Below are positions 15,374-24,160 of a stretch of 64,000 nt of DNA, piece after piece. Numbering within the stretch: position 1 is the stretch's first letter; the number at the start of each line of letters is the position of its first letter. The notes below the pieces were generated by a model. It searched no databases. It was not told the origin of the DNA and was given only the letters and a program-made list of their open reading frames with translations. Origin of the DNA: CAXMST01 sp964196325. Its GTDB lineage: Bacteria; Actinomycetota; Thermoleophilia; Solirubrobacterales; 70-9. A program made the position numbers and the translations under genes. The DNA lies in NCBI GenBank assembly GCA_964196325.1, contig CAXMST010000099.1, positions 1 through 64,000 of the forward strand. The letters are read 5' to 3'.

Positions 15374-15862
15374 CTAGCGTTCCGTAGCGGCTTCGAGGGC
15401 TCGAGCGACCGCATCTGCGGGATCGCTGGCGGCGACCACTCCGGGAGCGTCCGCCATCTGCCCACGGCCGCTGAGCTGCCATGAGTCGAGCGTGAACACG
15501 GGCCGCTCCAAGCGCCGGGCGAAACCGATCTCGGTCAGGGTGCCCCACTCCCCGCCGAGCGCGATCACCGCGTCCGCGGAGCTGACCACGGCGAGGTTGC
15601 GCGCGTTGCCGATTCCGGTCGCCACGACGTGGGTCAGGTGCTCGTTGCCGCCGTCGAGATCGCTCTCCATCAGTACGCCGATCACCACTCCCCCGGCTTT
15701 GCTGGCGGCCTCCGAGACGGCGCTCATGATGCCCATCCGACCGCCGCAGACGACGACCGCGCCGGCTTCGGCCAAGAGCCGCCCCACCTCGGCCGCCGCG
15801 GCATCGAGCTCCGGGTCGGAGCGGGCCGAGCCGCAGACCGCGATCTGGGTGCGTCGCGGCAA
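15374..15862 (-). CDS. LOG/TIGR00725-type Rossmann-fold protein
   Basis: A 162-residue nucleotide-binding-fold protein. IAVCGSARSD near the N-terminus, VVVCGGRMGIMSAVSEAA in the middle and the signature ALGGEWGTLTEIGFA match the SLOG/TIGR00725 group, distant relatives of lysine decarboxylase-like LOG phosphoribohydrolases. The strict LOG motif PGGxGTxxE is altered to LGGEWGTLTE, so cytokinin-type nucleotide cleavage is not assured. The TTG start at 15862 is the only good one, six bases after the SHOCT gene stop, so the two are an operon. tRNA-Phe lies downstream. Confidence 0.75.
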   Translation of the reverse strand: MPRRTQIAVCGSARSDPELDAAAAEVGRLLAEAGAVVVCGGRMGIMSAVSEAASKAGGVVIGVLMESDLDGGNEHLTHVVATGIGNARNLAVVSSADAVIALGGEWGTLTEIGFARRLERPVFTLDSWQLSGRGQMADAPGVVAASDPADAVARALEAATER

Positions 15863-15867
15863 GGCGG

Positions 15868-16533
15868 CTAGATCTCGCCCAGAAGCTCGCGCTTCTCCTG
15901 CTCGAACTCCGCCTCGCTGAGGGCGCCGCTCTCCCGCAGTTTGGCGAGGCGCTCGAGCTTCTCGAGCGGGTCGGCTGCGGCCCCGGTGGCTCCAGTGGCG
16001 GCGCCGGTCTGGCCCTTCGCGGCGGTGTGCTCCTGGACCACCTGCATGATCCGAGCGGCCATCGCGGGATCGCCCGAGACGTCGATCGACTGCTCGGTGC
16101 CCGGCTCGAGCGAGTGGCCGACCACCTGCTCGAGCTTCGCGCGAAGCTCGGGATCGTTGCGGGCGTCGACCACCTGCTGGCCGCCCACGCCGGCAGCGGC
16201 GCCGACCGGCGGCTGGGCCGCGAGCTGCTCGCGGCGCGTCTGCTTCTCGTTCGCGCGCTCGACCCTCGCCGCCTCCCAGTCGATCGCGACCCGGTCCGGC
16301 TTATCGGCGTCCACCTTGACCGGGACCTCGATGCCGAAACCCAGCGTGTCCTTGCGCGAGACCATCCACTGGCCCTCGACCTCGTATGGAGAGAGACCCT
16401 CGACGTAAACCTCGAGGGTCAGGCGCAGGTTCTGCGACCCCGCGTTGCGCTCGGGGGTCTGCATCGCCGTGATCCGGGCGCGGCCGGGGCGGCCCTTCTT
16501 GAGGATCTTTCGGTGGGTGAGCGGGTTGATCAT
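15868..16533 (-). CDS. SHOCT-domain protein
   Basis: A 221-residue soluble protein. The C-terminus is a typical short SHOCT domain (LERLAKLRESGALSEAEFEQ at about residues 190-210), an oligomerisation module found at protein ends. The N-terminal 75 residues resemble a small beta-domain (RLTLEVYVEGLSPYEVEG, then FGIEVPVKVDADKPDRVAID), common in actinobacterial SHOCT proteins. The Gln/Ala-rich middle is low complexity. Function unknown. It precedes the LOG-like gene in the same direction. Confidence 0.78.
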   Translation of the reverse strand: MINPLTHRKILKKGRPGRARITAMQTPERNAGSQNLRLTLEVYVEGLSPYEVEGQWMVSRKDTLGFGIEVPVKVDADKPDRVAIDWEAARVERANEKQTRREQLAAQPPVGAAAGVGGQQVVDARNDPELRAKLEQVVGHSLEPGTEQSIDVSGDPAMAARIMQVVQEHTAAKGQTGAATGATGAAADPLEKLERLAKLRESGALSEAEFEQEKRELLGEI

Positions 16534-16566
16534 CGGCGAACCTCCGGGCTGAGTCGGGCGCCGACT

Positions 16567-18903
16567 CTACTCCTGATCCGGGCGCCCCGCGTGAGCCAGC
16601 ATCGCGCCCATCAACTCGATCGCGGCGGCCTTGTGGAGGTGCTCGTTCAGGTTCCCGCACTTTGGGCTCTGCACGCACGAGGGACAGCCAGATTCGCAGC
16701 GGCACTCGGCCACCAGCCGGGCCGCGTCGGCCACCAGGCGCTCGAACTGCTCGAAGCCGCGGCGGCTGATCCCGACCCCTCCCGGGTAGCCGTCATAGAT
16801 GAAGATCGTCGGCTTGCCGGTCTGGTAGTGGACGTTGGTGGAGAGGCCGCCGATGTCCCAGCGGTCGCACATCGCCAGCAGCGGCAGGACCGCGATCTGG
16901 CAGTGCTCTGAGGCATGCAAGGCGCCGATCTGGGTCTCGCCCGGTAAGGCCTGCTGCCCGGCCAGCTCGTCCGGCAGCACGTACCACAGAGCCTGGGTCC
17001 GGAAGGTCTGCTCCGGCAGATCGAGTGCCACGAAGTCGAACGCCTCGTGGTCGCCCAACCGTTTGCGCTGGAAGGCAACGACCTGCTCGGTCACGCCGAC
17101 CAGGCCAAAGCTGAGCTCGACCCCGAGCGTGCTACGCACCTCGGCCGGCCGCTCGATGTAGATGTCGGTCTCCCTGCGGGCCTGCGTGTAGAAGTCGCCC
17201 CCGAAGGGCTGAACCACCGCGCGACGCAGATCGAGATCGAGCTCCCGCACCTCGAAGGCGCGTCCCATGTGCAGGTAGACGGCGCCCGGATGGACCGTCG
17301 AGAAGGCGCGCTCAGCCTCAACCGTGCCAAGCAGCTCACCGGAATCAACGTCGAGAACGGTGACCGAGTCCGCGGAGGCTGACCGGAGCCCGGCCCACGA
17401 TGCCGGGAAGCCCGGGCCCCGGACGCCGAACTTGCCGTTCGCGCCGGCCCGCATCAGACCCGCCTCGACCAGCTGCTCAGCTCGCCCCCGCCAGCCGGCA
17501 CCCAGCGTGGCGTCGTCGTTGGGGCCGCCGAGCGGTGCCTCGTAGGCGGCGGCCAGCAGGTGCGAGGACTGGATCCGCTCGTTGGTGTGGTCCAGGATCG
17601 CCGCCTCCACGGGTCGCGTAAGGAACTCCGTCGGGTGGCGGCAGAAGAACTGATCGAGTCCGTCCTCCCCGGCCATGTAGATCGCCAGCCCCTCGGTCCG
17701 GCGCCCGGCTCGGCCCCACATTTGGCGCAGGCTGGCGACCGTGCCCGGGAAGGTGACGCAGAGCGCCGCATCGAGCTCCCCGATGTCGATCCCGAGCTCG
17801 AGGGCGTCGGTCGCGACAACCGCGAGCAACTCGCCCGCGGCCAGCCGGGCCTCGACCGCGCGCCGCTGCTGCGGCGTATACCCCGCCCGGTAGGGCGCGA
17901 TCCGGTCCGCCAGCTCGGGGTGGCCCCGCTCCTGCAGGCGCAGCGAAGTGAAGCGCTGGATCAACTCGATCCCCTTGCGGCTGCGCAGAAAGCAGATCGT
18001 GCGCACGCCGCTGATCACGAGCTCGGCCAGCATCTCGGCCGCCTCGGTCAGGGCCGAGCGGCGCAGCCCCAGCGCCTCGTCGCTGAGCGGTGGATTCCAG
18101 ATCGCGATCCGGCGCCCGGCCCGGGGCGCCGCGTCGTCGTCGACCAGCTCGAACGGGGTCCCGACCAGACGCTCGGCGAGCTCGGTGGGGTTGGCGATCG
18201 TCGCGGAGGTGAGGATCAGTCGTGGCTCGCCGTCGGGACCGCGGTAGATGCGGCTGATCCGGCGCAGGCGGCGCAGGACGTTGGCGACGTTCGAGCCGAA
18301 GACGCCACGGTAGACGTGGGCCTCGTCGAGGACGACGTAGCGCAGGTTGATGAAGAAGTCGCCCCAACTCTTGTGGTGGGGCAGGATCCCGACGTGCAGC
18401 ATGTCGGGATTGGTCAGCAGCACGTTGGCCCGCCGCCGGATCGCCCGCCGCTCCTCCTTGGGCGTATCGCCGTCATAGATCGCAGGCCGCAGGCCCGGTG
18501 GCGCCAGCTCACCAAGCTTTCGGGCCTGATCCTGAGCCAACGCCTTGGTCGGGTAGATGTAGAGCGCCCGCGCGTGCTCGTCGCGGGCCAGCGCATCGAG
18601 CACGGGGAGGTTGAACGCGAGCGACTTGCCCGAGGCGGTTCCGCTGGTCACGATCACGTTCGATGACTCGGCCGCGCGCAGGGCCGCGAGCTGGTGCGCG
18701 TAGAGGCTCTCGATCCCGGTCGAGCGCAGCGCATCGACCAGCTCGGGGGCGAGACTCGAGGGGAAGGGGACGGTGACCGCCTCCTGCTCGCGCTCGGCGC
18801 TCTCGGCGACCAGCCTGCCGTCGGCGCGGCCGGGATCCAGCGCCGCCCGCCAGCCCTCATCGATCACCGAGCCCCAGGGCAGCTCGGTTCCAGCCTCAGC
18901 CAC
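16567..18903 (-). CDS. DEAD/DEAH-box helicase with DUF1998 zinc-binding C-terminus (YprA/Hrq1-like)
   Basis: A 778-residue superfamily 2 helicase. Motif I is SGTASGKS (residues 87-94), motif II DEAH (193-196), then LTSATIANP (motif III) and the C-terminal helicase domain with ATDALELGIDIGELDA and MWGRAGRR (motifs V-VI). Near the end, Cys residues at about 734-749 (ECRCESGCPSCVQSPKCG) form the four-cysteine metal site of the DUF1998 module seen in YprA/MrfA and the Hrq1 family. MrfA repairs mitomycin damage in Bacillus; a DNA-repair role is therefore plausible. The GTG start at 18903 overlaps the folP stop by 8 bases and begins where the protein similarity begins. Confidence 0.88.
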   Translation of the reverse strand: MAEAGTELPWGSVIDEGWRAALDPGRADGRLVAESAEREQEAVTVPFPSSLAPELVDALRSTGIESLYAHQLAALRAAESSNVIVTSGTASGKSLAFNLPVLDALARDEHARALYIYPTKALAQDQARKLGELAPPGLRPAIYDGDTPKEERRAIRRRANVLLTNPDMLHVGILPHHKSWGDFFINLRYVVLDEAHVYRGVFGSNVANVLRRLRRISRIYRGPDGEPRLILTSATIANPTELAERLVGTPFELVDDDAAPRAGRRIAIWNPPLSDEALGLRRSALTEAAEMLAELVISGVRTICFLRSRKGIELIQRFTSLRLQERGHPELADRIAPYRAGYTPQQRRAVEARLAAGELLAVVATDALELGIDIGELDAALCVTFPGTVASLRQMWGRAGRRTEGLAIYMAGEDGLDQFFCRHPTEFLTRPVEAAILDHTNERIQSSHLLAAAYEAPLGGPNDDATLGAGWRGRAEQLVEAGLMRAGANGKFGVRGPGFPASWAGLRSASADSVTVLDVDSGELLGTVEAERAFSTVHPGAVYLHMGRAFEVRELDLDLRRAVVQPFGGDFYTQARRETDIYIERPAEVRSTLGVELSFGLVGVTEQVVAFQRKRLGDHEAFDFVALDLPEQTFRTQALWYVLPDELAGQQALPGETQIGALHASEHCQIAVLPLLAMCDRWDIGGLSTNVHYQTGKPTIFIYDGYPGGVGISRRGFEQFERLVADAARLVAECRCESGCPSCVQSPKCGNLNEHLHKAAAIELMGAMLAHAGRPDQE

Positions 18904-19768
18904 CGGACGCCCCGACGCGCGAGCCATGAGCGATGGCCCCGGCGACCCGGACGGCGTCCAGGCCCTCGACGTCATGCAGCCGATGGATCTCCGCCCCCGC
19001 GACCGCGGCCAGGGCCGCCGCAGCGAACGTGCCGGGGCCGCGCTCGCCAGGATCGCGCCGGCGCTCCCAGGAGCCCGCGAGCAAGGCGCCGACGAAGTCT
19101 TTGCGTGAGAGCGACATGAAGATCGGGCGCCCGAGCTCACGGAGGGTCGGCAGCCCGGTGCCGAGGATCTCGAGGGCGTGGTCGGTGCTCAGATCGAAGT
19201 CCAAGCCGGGGTCGATCGCGATCGCCTCGGCCGCGACCCCGAGCTCGCCGGCGCGCTCGATCCGCGCCACAAAGAACTCAGCCAGGCGGGCGACCACATC
19301 AGCGTAGGCGGGGGCGGGCCGGTTCCTGCGCGGCGGGCCCTCGATATGCATCAGCACGTAGCCGCAGCCCGCCTCGGCGACCACCGCGAGCATCTCGTCG
19401 CCGCCGCCGCCGATGTCGTTGATCACATGGGCCCCCGCCGCCAAGGCCAACCGCGCGACCTCCGGGGTGAAGGTATCGGCGCTGACCGGCACCGGCAGGC
19501 TCGCGCGAAGGCCGCGGACCGCGGGGATCAACTTGGCAGCCTCATCCTCGGCCCCGACCCGGGGGCCGCTGCGCGCGGGCACCGCACCGACATCGACGAG
19601 ATCGAAGCCGGCTTCGACCAAGGCGGATCCATCCGCCACGGCGCGCTCGGGGGTTCCGCTCCGGGCGGCCTCGAACATGGAGTCGTCGGTGACGTTGACG
19701 ATCGCGACGCCCAGCGGCGCCGCCGGCGTAGGCTCGAGGGTGCGATCGGCAAGGCGCCAAGCGGGCAT
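18896..19768 (-). CDS. folP: Dihydropteroate synthase-like protein, divergent active-site loops
   Basis: A 290-residue TIM-barrel protein of the pterin-binding family. SADTFTPEVARLALAAGA, HVINDIGGGGDEML, LMHIEG, AIDPGLDFD and FMSLSRKDFVGALL are recognisable DHPS landmarks. The two flexible loops differ from canonical DHPS: NVTPDSFSDGG is replaced by NVTDDSMFEAAR, and DIGGESTRPG by DVGAVPARSG. These loops hold the p-aminobenzoate site, so either the enzyme uses an unusual loop set or the substrate has changed. No other folate gene is nearby. It is divergent (19 bases) from the HAD phosphatase and overlaps the helicase. Confidence 0.75.
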   Translation of the reverse strand: MPAWRLADRTLEPTPAAPLGVAIVNVTDDSMFEAARSGTPERAVADGSALVEAGFDLVDVGAVPARSGPRVGAEDEAAKLIPAVRGLRASLPVPVSADTFTPEVARLALAAGAHVINDIGGGGDEMLAVVAEAGCGYVLMHIEGPPRRNRPAPAYADVVARLAEFFVARIERAGELGVAAEAIAIDPGLDFDLSTDHALEILGTGLPTLRELGRPIFMSLSRKDFVGALLAGSWERRRDPGERGPGTFAAAALAAVAGAEIHRLHDVEGLDAVRVAGAIAHGSRVGASGG

Positions 19769-19787
19769 TGCCGACTACGGTACCCGC

Positions 19788-20609
19788 GTGGCCCTGCGCT
19801 GCCTCTACACCGATCTCGACGGCACACTGCTGGGGAGTGGCGCTTCGCTGTTCCGCGACAGCGAAGGCGGCTTCTCCAAGGCCCAGGCCCAGATGCTCGA
19901 AGCCTGCCATCGGGTCCGGGCCGAGGTCGTGATCATGTCCGGGCGCCGTGAGGCGCAGGTGCACAGCGATTCGCGACTGATCGGCCAGACCTCCTACATC
20001 TATGAGGCCGGCTGCGCGATGGCGATCGATCGCGAGCGGACCCTGTTGACCGGGGACTGGGAGCCAAACGAGGCCGGGACCGTGGTCGAGCGAATCCTCG
20101 CCGCCGGGATCGCCGAGCTGCTCTTCTCCCACTTCGAGGGCCGCCTGGAGTGGCACGAGCCCTGGCATACGGGTCGTGAGCTCTCGTTGCTGATGCGCGG
20201 CAAGGTCGACGTCACCGAGGCAAACCTGTTGATCGTCGAGGCCGGGCACGAGCAGCTGCGTTTCCTCGACAACGGCGCGATCACCCGGCGCATGGATGCG
20301 ATCGAGCAGGCCCACGCCTACCACGTGGTCCCTGGAGAGGCGAGCAAGGCGAAGGCGGTCGCGGCGCACATGCGAGCCCGCGGGTATCTGCCGGAGGAGT
20401 GCATCGCGGCCGGGGATTCGATCGAGGACCTGGAGGTGGCGCGGCACGTCGGTCGCTTCTTCTGCGTCGCCAACGGTCCCGAGCACGACCCGGCGCTCGC
20501 GGCGGCCCTGAGCAGCTACGACAACGTGACCGTGACCGAGGGCCGGATGGGCGACGGCGTCTACGAAGGGGTGGTCTCGACACTGGCCGAGACTGGGCCG
20601 GCACTGTGA
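19788..20609 (+). CDS. HAD-superfamily phosphatase (Cof/SPP-like)
   Basis: A 273-residue HAD phosphatase. The nucleophile motif LYTDLDGTLL (Asp9, acid Asp11) opens the protein; VIMSGRR is motif II; KAKAVAAHMRARGY carries the motif III lysine; and AAGDSIEDLEVA is motif IV. The cap domain has the type seen in Cof and sucrose-phosphate phosphatases. Substrate unknown (likely a sugar or cofactor phosphate). The GTG start is at 19788, where the motif begins. The stop overlaps the hydroxyacid oxidase start as GTGA. Confidence 0.82.
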   Translation: MALRCLYTDLDGTLLGSGASLFRDSEGGFSKAQAQMLEACHRVRAEVVIMSGRREAQVHSDSRLIGQTSYIYEAGCAMAIDRERTLLTGDWEPNEAGTVVERILAAGIAELLFSHFEGRLEWHEPWHTGRELSLLMRGKVDVTEANLLIVEAGHEQLRFLDNGAITRRMDAIEQAHAYHVVPGEASKAKAVAAHMRARGYLPEECIAAGDSIEDLEVARHVGRFFCVANGPEHDPALAAALSSYDNVTVTEGRMGDGVYEGVVSTLAETGPAL

Positions 20610-21703
20610 GCGAGTGGCCACTCAACCTGGTCGACCTCGAAGCGGCCGCCGCCGAGCGCCTGACCCAGAACGCCTATGACTATTACCGCTCGGGTGCCGG
20701 CGACGAGATCACCCTGGCCCGCAACCGGAGCGCCTTCGACGAGATCCTGTTGCTGCCGCACGTCCTGTGTGACGTCTCCGATATATCGCTCGAGACGACC
20801 TTGCTGGGCAGCGAGGTAGCGATGCCCGTTGCCGTCGCGCCGACCGCCTTCCACGGCATGGCGGACCCCGAGGCCGAGGTTGCCAGCGCCACCGGCGCGG
20901 CAGGCGCGGGTGCGCTGTTCTGCCTCTCGACGCTCTCGAACACAACGCTGGAGACGGTGGCCGAGCAGGCGCCGCCCTCGCCGCGTTGGTTCCAGCTCTA
21001 CGCATTCAAGGACCGTGGCCTGACCACCGAGCTTGCGCGCCGAGCCGAGGCCGCCGGCTACGGGGCGATCGTGCTCACCGTGGACGCGCCGGTGCTGGGG
21101 AGGCGCGAGCGTGACGTACGCAACAGCTTCTCCCTGCCAGAGCCGCTGACCGTTGCCTCGGTCGCCGGTCGGGGTGCGGTCGAGGGCAAAGGGGAATCGG
21201 GACTGGCCGCCTACTTCGAGGCCCAGCTCGACCCGAGTCTGAGCTGGAGCGACGTCGAGTGGCTCGTCGGGGTCAGCGGGCTGCCGGTCGTGGTCAAAGG
21301 CGTCCATCGTGCCGACGACGCGCTGCGGGCGGTCGACTCCGGAGCCGCCGCCGTGCTCGTCTCCAATCACGGCGCCCGTCAACTCGACACTGCGCCGGCC
21401 ACGATCGAGATGCTGCCGGCAATCAGCGAGGCCATCGCCGGCCAGGTCGAGGTATTCGTCGACGGCGGCTTTCGCCGGGGCACCGACGTCCTCAAGGCCC
21501 TCTGCCTCGGCGCCCGGGGAGTACTTCTCGGCCGCCCGATTCTTTGGGGCCTGAGCCTCGGAGGAGCCGAGGGGGTTGGCCGCGTGCTCGCAACGATCGA
21601 GCGCGAGTTGCGAGAGGCGATGGCGCTCTGCGGCGCCGCCACCCCCGAACAACTCTCAAAGGAGCTGATCATGCCTCCACATCACGGCCGCGGATCCCTA
21701 TAG
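20606..21703 (+). CDS. FMN-dependent alpha-hydroxy acid oxidase/dehydrogenase (LldD/glycolate oxidase family)
   Basis: A 365-residue TIM-barrel flavoenzyme. VAVAPTAFHGMADPEAEV is the FMN-binding entry, WFQLYAFKDRG and LTVDAPVLGRRERDVRN are the next two conserved segments, VVVKGV carries the catalytic-site lysine, and VSNHGARQLD holds the catalytic His and Arg. VDGGFRRGTDVLKALCLGA and VLLGRPILWGL complete the flavin phosphate site. Members oxidise L-lactate, glycolate or mandelate to keto acids. It is coupled to the HAD gene by GTGA, and cydA begins 9 bases after its stop. If it feeds electrons to quinone, CydAB could be its terminal oxidase (inference). Confidence 0.9.
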   Translation: MSEWPLNLVDLEAAAAERLTQNAYDYYRSGAGDEITLARNRSAFDEILLLPHVLCDVSDISLETTLLGSEVAMPVAVAPTAFHGMADPEAEVASATGAAGAGALFCLSTLSNTTLETVAEQAPPSPRWFQLYAFKDRGLTTELARRAEAAGYGAIVLTVDAPVLGRRERDVRNSFSLPEPLTVASVAGRGAVEGKGESGLAAYFEAQLDPSLSWSDVEWLVGVSGLPVVVKGVHRADDALRAVDSGAAAVLVSNHGARQLDTAPATIEMLPAISEAIAGQVEVFVDGGFRRGTDVLKALCLGARGVLLGRPILWGLSLGGAEGVGRVLATIERELREAMALCGAATPEQLSKELIMPPHHGRGSL

Positions 21704-21712
21704 GGTCAGGCT

Positions 21713-23152
21713 GTGACCGAACTCGCGTCAGCCGCGGGGACCCTGCTCCCGCTGGCCGCCGACAATCTTCTCGCCGCCCGGAACCTGATGGCGTTCACGC
21801 TCGGGTTCCACATCATTATCGCCTGCGTCGGGGTGGCGCTGCCGCTGGTCATGCTCACCGCCGAGTACAGGGGGCGCAAGCACAACGACCCCGACGCGCT
21901 AGATCTCGCCCGCAAGTGGTCGAAGGCGGCGGCGGTGCTGTTCGCCGTCGGCGCTGTGACCGGCACGGTGCTCTCGTTCGAGCTGGGGTTGCTCTGGCCC
22001 GGCTTCATGGAGCAGTGGGGCGACGTGTTCGGCACGGGCTTCGCGATCGAGGGGATCTTCTTCTTCACCGAAGCGATCTTCATCGCGATCTACATCTACG
22101 GCTGGAACCGGCTCGAGGGCTGGAAGCATTTCTGGACCGGCGTGCCGATCGTGATCGCCGGGATCGGCGGCGCCTTCAGCGTGGTCGCCGTCAACTCCTG
22201 GATGAACCAACCGGAGGGCTTCTCGCTGGCGGCCGACGGGACCGCGATCGACGTCTCCCCGCTTGGCGCCCTGTTCAACCCCGCCGTCGTCTATGAGTTC
22301 CCGCACATGCTGCTTGCCGCTTACATGGTCTGCGGCTTCGGCCTGGCCTCGATCTACGCGATCAGTTGGCTGCGTGGCAAGCGCAGTCGCCGGACCAAGG
22401 TCGCTTTCGCGATCCCGTTCGCGATCGCCGCGATCGCCACGCCGATCCAGATCTTCGTCGGCGACGTCGCCGCCCGGGGTGTCGCCGACCACCAGCCCGC
22501 CAAGTTTGCGGCGTTCGAGTGCATTCAGGAGACCGGGCCGGATCAGACCGAGTACCTGGGCGGAATCTGTACCGACGACGGAGTCGAGGGCGGGCTCGGG
22601 ATTCCGGGGCTGGACTCGCTGCTGGTCGGCTTCAGCACCAGTCAGGTCGTGACCGGGTTCGAGGCGAACGCCGAGAACCCCGGGCTCGCCGGACCCTCGG
22701 GAGTCAGCTCGGTCCCGCCTGACGAGCGGCCGCCCGCGACCACGCTGCTACACCTCTCGTTCGACACGATGGTTGGGATCGGCTTCGGCCTGCTGGGTCT
22801 CGCTGCCTGGTTCGGCTGGAGCGCCTGGCGCCGCAAGAAGCTGCCCGAATCGGTCTGGTTCTGGCGGGCCGCAGCGTTAGCCGGCGTGGGCTCGGTGGTT
22901 GCGATGGAGGCCGGCTGGATCGTCACCGAGGTCGGACGACAACCGTGGATCGTGCAGGGCTTCATGCGCACCGAGGAGGCGGTCACCCAGGCCGAGGGGA
23001 TCTGGTTCGCGTTCGGGGGGACCGTGGTCCTCTACGTGACGATTGGCGTGATCGCATACAAGGCCCTGAAGGTGATCGCCCGCCAGCCGTCGAGCGTTCG
23101 AGTTCCCTACGGTCCGGCCGAGGAACCGGAACCCCAGGAGGTCTCACGATGA
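21713..23152 (+). CDS. cydA: Cytochrome bd ubiquinol/menaquinol oxidase subunit I
   Basis: A 479-residue polytopic heme protein. The N-terminus RNLMAFTLGFHIIIACVGV carries the conserved heme ligand His33 (b595 region), followed by RKWSKAAAVLFAVGAVTGTVLSFELG, IEGIFFFTEAIFIAIYIYGW and NSWMNQPEGF. The Q-loop is short, as in non-enterobacterial CydA. It begins with GTG 21713 and ends in an ATGA overlap with cydB. CydAB reduces oxygen at high affinity without pumping protons. No cydCD assembly genes are in the window. Confidence 0.96.
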   Translation: MTELASAAGTLLPLAADNLLAARNLMAFTLGFHIIIACVGVALPLVMLTAEYRGRKHNDPDALDLARKWSKAAAVLFAVGAVTGTVLSFELGLLWPGFMEQWGDVFGTGFAIEGIFFFTEAIFIAIYIYGWNRLEGWKHFWTGVPIVIAGIGGAFSVVAVNSWMNQPEGFSLAADGTAIDVSPLGALFNPAVVYEFPHMLLAAYMVCGFGLASIYAISWLRGKRSRRTKVAFAIPFAIAAIATPIQIFVGDVAARGVADHQPAKFAAFECIQETGPDQTEYLGGICTDDGVEGGLGIPGLDSLLVGFSTSQVVTGFEANAENPGLAGPSGVSSVPPDERPPATTLLHLSFDTMVGIGFGLLGLAAWFGWSAWRRKKLPESVWFWRAAALAGVGSVVAMEAGWIVTEVGRQPWIVQGFMRTEEAVTQAEGIWFAFGGTVVLYVTIGVIAYKALKVIARQPSSVRVPYGPAEEPEPQEVSR

Positions 23153-24147
23153 GCAAGCCCGAGGTGGTCGCCGTGATCCTGCTCGCGGGCGCAACCCTCT
23201 ACGCGGTCTTCGGCGGGGCGGATTTCGGGGCCGGCATCGTCAGCCTGCTCTCGCGGCGCGACGGCGAGCTCGGCGCCCGCGCTCGGAACCGCGTTGAGCG
23301 CTCGATCGGCCCCGTCTGGGAGGCCAACCACGTCTGGTTGATCTTCTGCATCGTGGTGCTTTGGACGGCATTCCCAACCGCCTTTGGGCCCCTGATGAAG
23401 ACGCTCTACTTCCCGATCGCGATGGCAGCGGTCGGGATCGTGCTGCGCGGCTCCGGATTCGCCTTCGGCCACACATTCGCGGGCGCCGCCCGCGAGCGAT
23501 CGGAGCTCGTGTTCGCCGGCGCCTCGCTGATCACCCCATTCTTCATGGGCTGTGTGGTCGGCGCGGTCGCGGCCGGCGCGGTCCCTGCGAGCGGGGCGGG
23601 CGAACCCTTTTCGAGCTGGCTGGCGCCGCTACCCCTGCTGATCGGGGTGCTATTCGTTGCGACCAGCGCCTACCTCGCCTCCGTCTTTCTCACCGCCGAC
23701 GCGCGGCGGTCGGGGGAAGCGGAGCTGGTCGACTACTTTCGCCGCCGCGCTATCGGCACTGCTGTTGTGGCCGGCAGTCTTGCGGTCCTTGGAATCATCG
23801 CCCTGCGCGCCGACGCCCGCTTCGTCTACGACGGGCTCACCGGAGATGCGGTGCCCCTGCTGATCGCGTCGATCCTGCTCGGTGGAGCCGCTCTCGTCGG
23901 CCTGATCCGAAACGTCAGTCGTGGGGTCCGCCCGCTCGCCGTCGGAGCTGTCGTCGCGGTAATCGCCGGCTGGGGCGTCGCCCAGCATCCCTACATCTTT
24001 CCGACCTCGCTGACGATCGACCAAGCGGCGGGCGCCGAGCCTACCCTGAACGCGGTGATCATCGTCTTCGTCGTCGCCCTGGCGATCGTCGGGCCGTCGC
24101 TGCTGTTTCTCTACCGGCTCACGCAGAAGGAACTGCTCGAGCTGTAA
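23149..24147 (+). CDS. cydB: Cytochrome bd oxidase subunit II
   Basis: A 332-residue membrane protein with about eight hydrophobic segments. The N-terminal signature AVFGGADFGAGIVSLLSRR, then IGPVWEANHVWLIFCIVVLWTAFP and FRGSGFAF-like LRGSGFAFGH, are typical of CydB. The start ATG overlaps the cydA stop (ATGA), and GGAGG precedes it. The gene converges on the SDR with a 13-base gap. Confidence 0.95.
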   Translation: MSKPEVVAVILLAGATLYAVFGGADFGAGIVSLLSRRDGELGARARNRVERSIGPVWEANHVWLIFCIVVLWTAFPTAFGPLMKTLYFPIAMAAVGIVLRGSGFAFGHTFAGAARERSELVFAGASLITPFFMGCVVGAVAAGAVPASGAGEPFSSWLAPLPLLIGVLFVATSAYLASVFLTADARRSGEAELVDYFRRRAIGTAVVAGSLAVLGIIALRADARFVYDGLTGDAVPLLIASILLGGAALVGLIRNVSRGVRPLAVGAVVAVIAGWGVAQHPYIFPTSLTIDQAAGAEPTLNAVIIVFVVALAIVGPSLLFLYRLTQKELLEL

Positions 24148-24160
24148 CCGGCGCGGGGGG

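Noticed and set aside
20561..21652. 363-codon open frame on the minus strand
   Set aside because: Antisense to the hydroxyacid oxidase, which carries all FMN-binding motifs.
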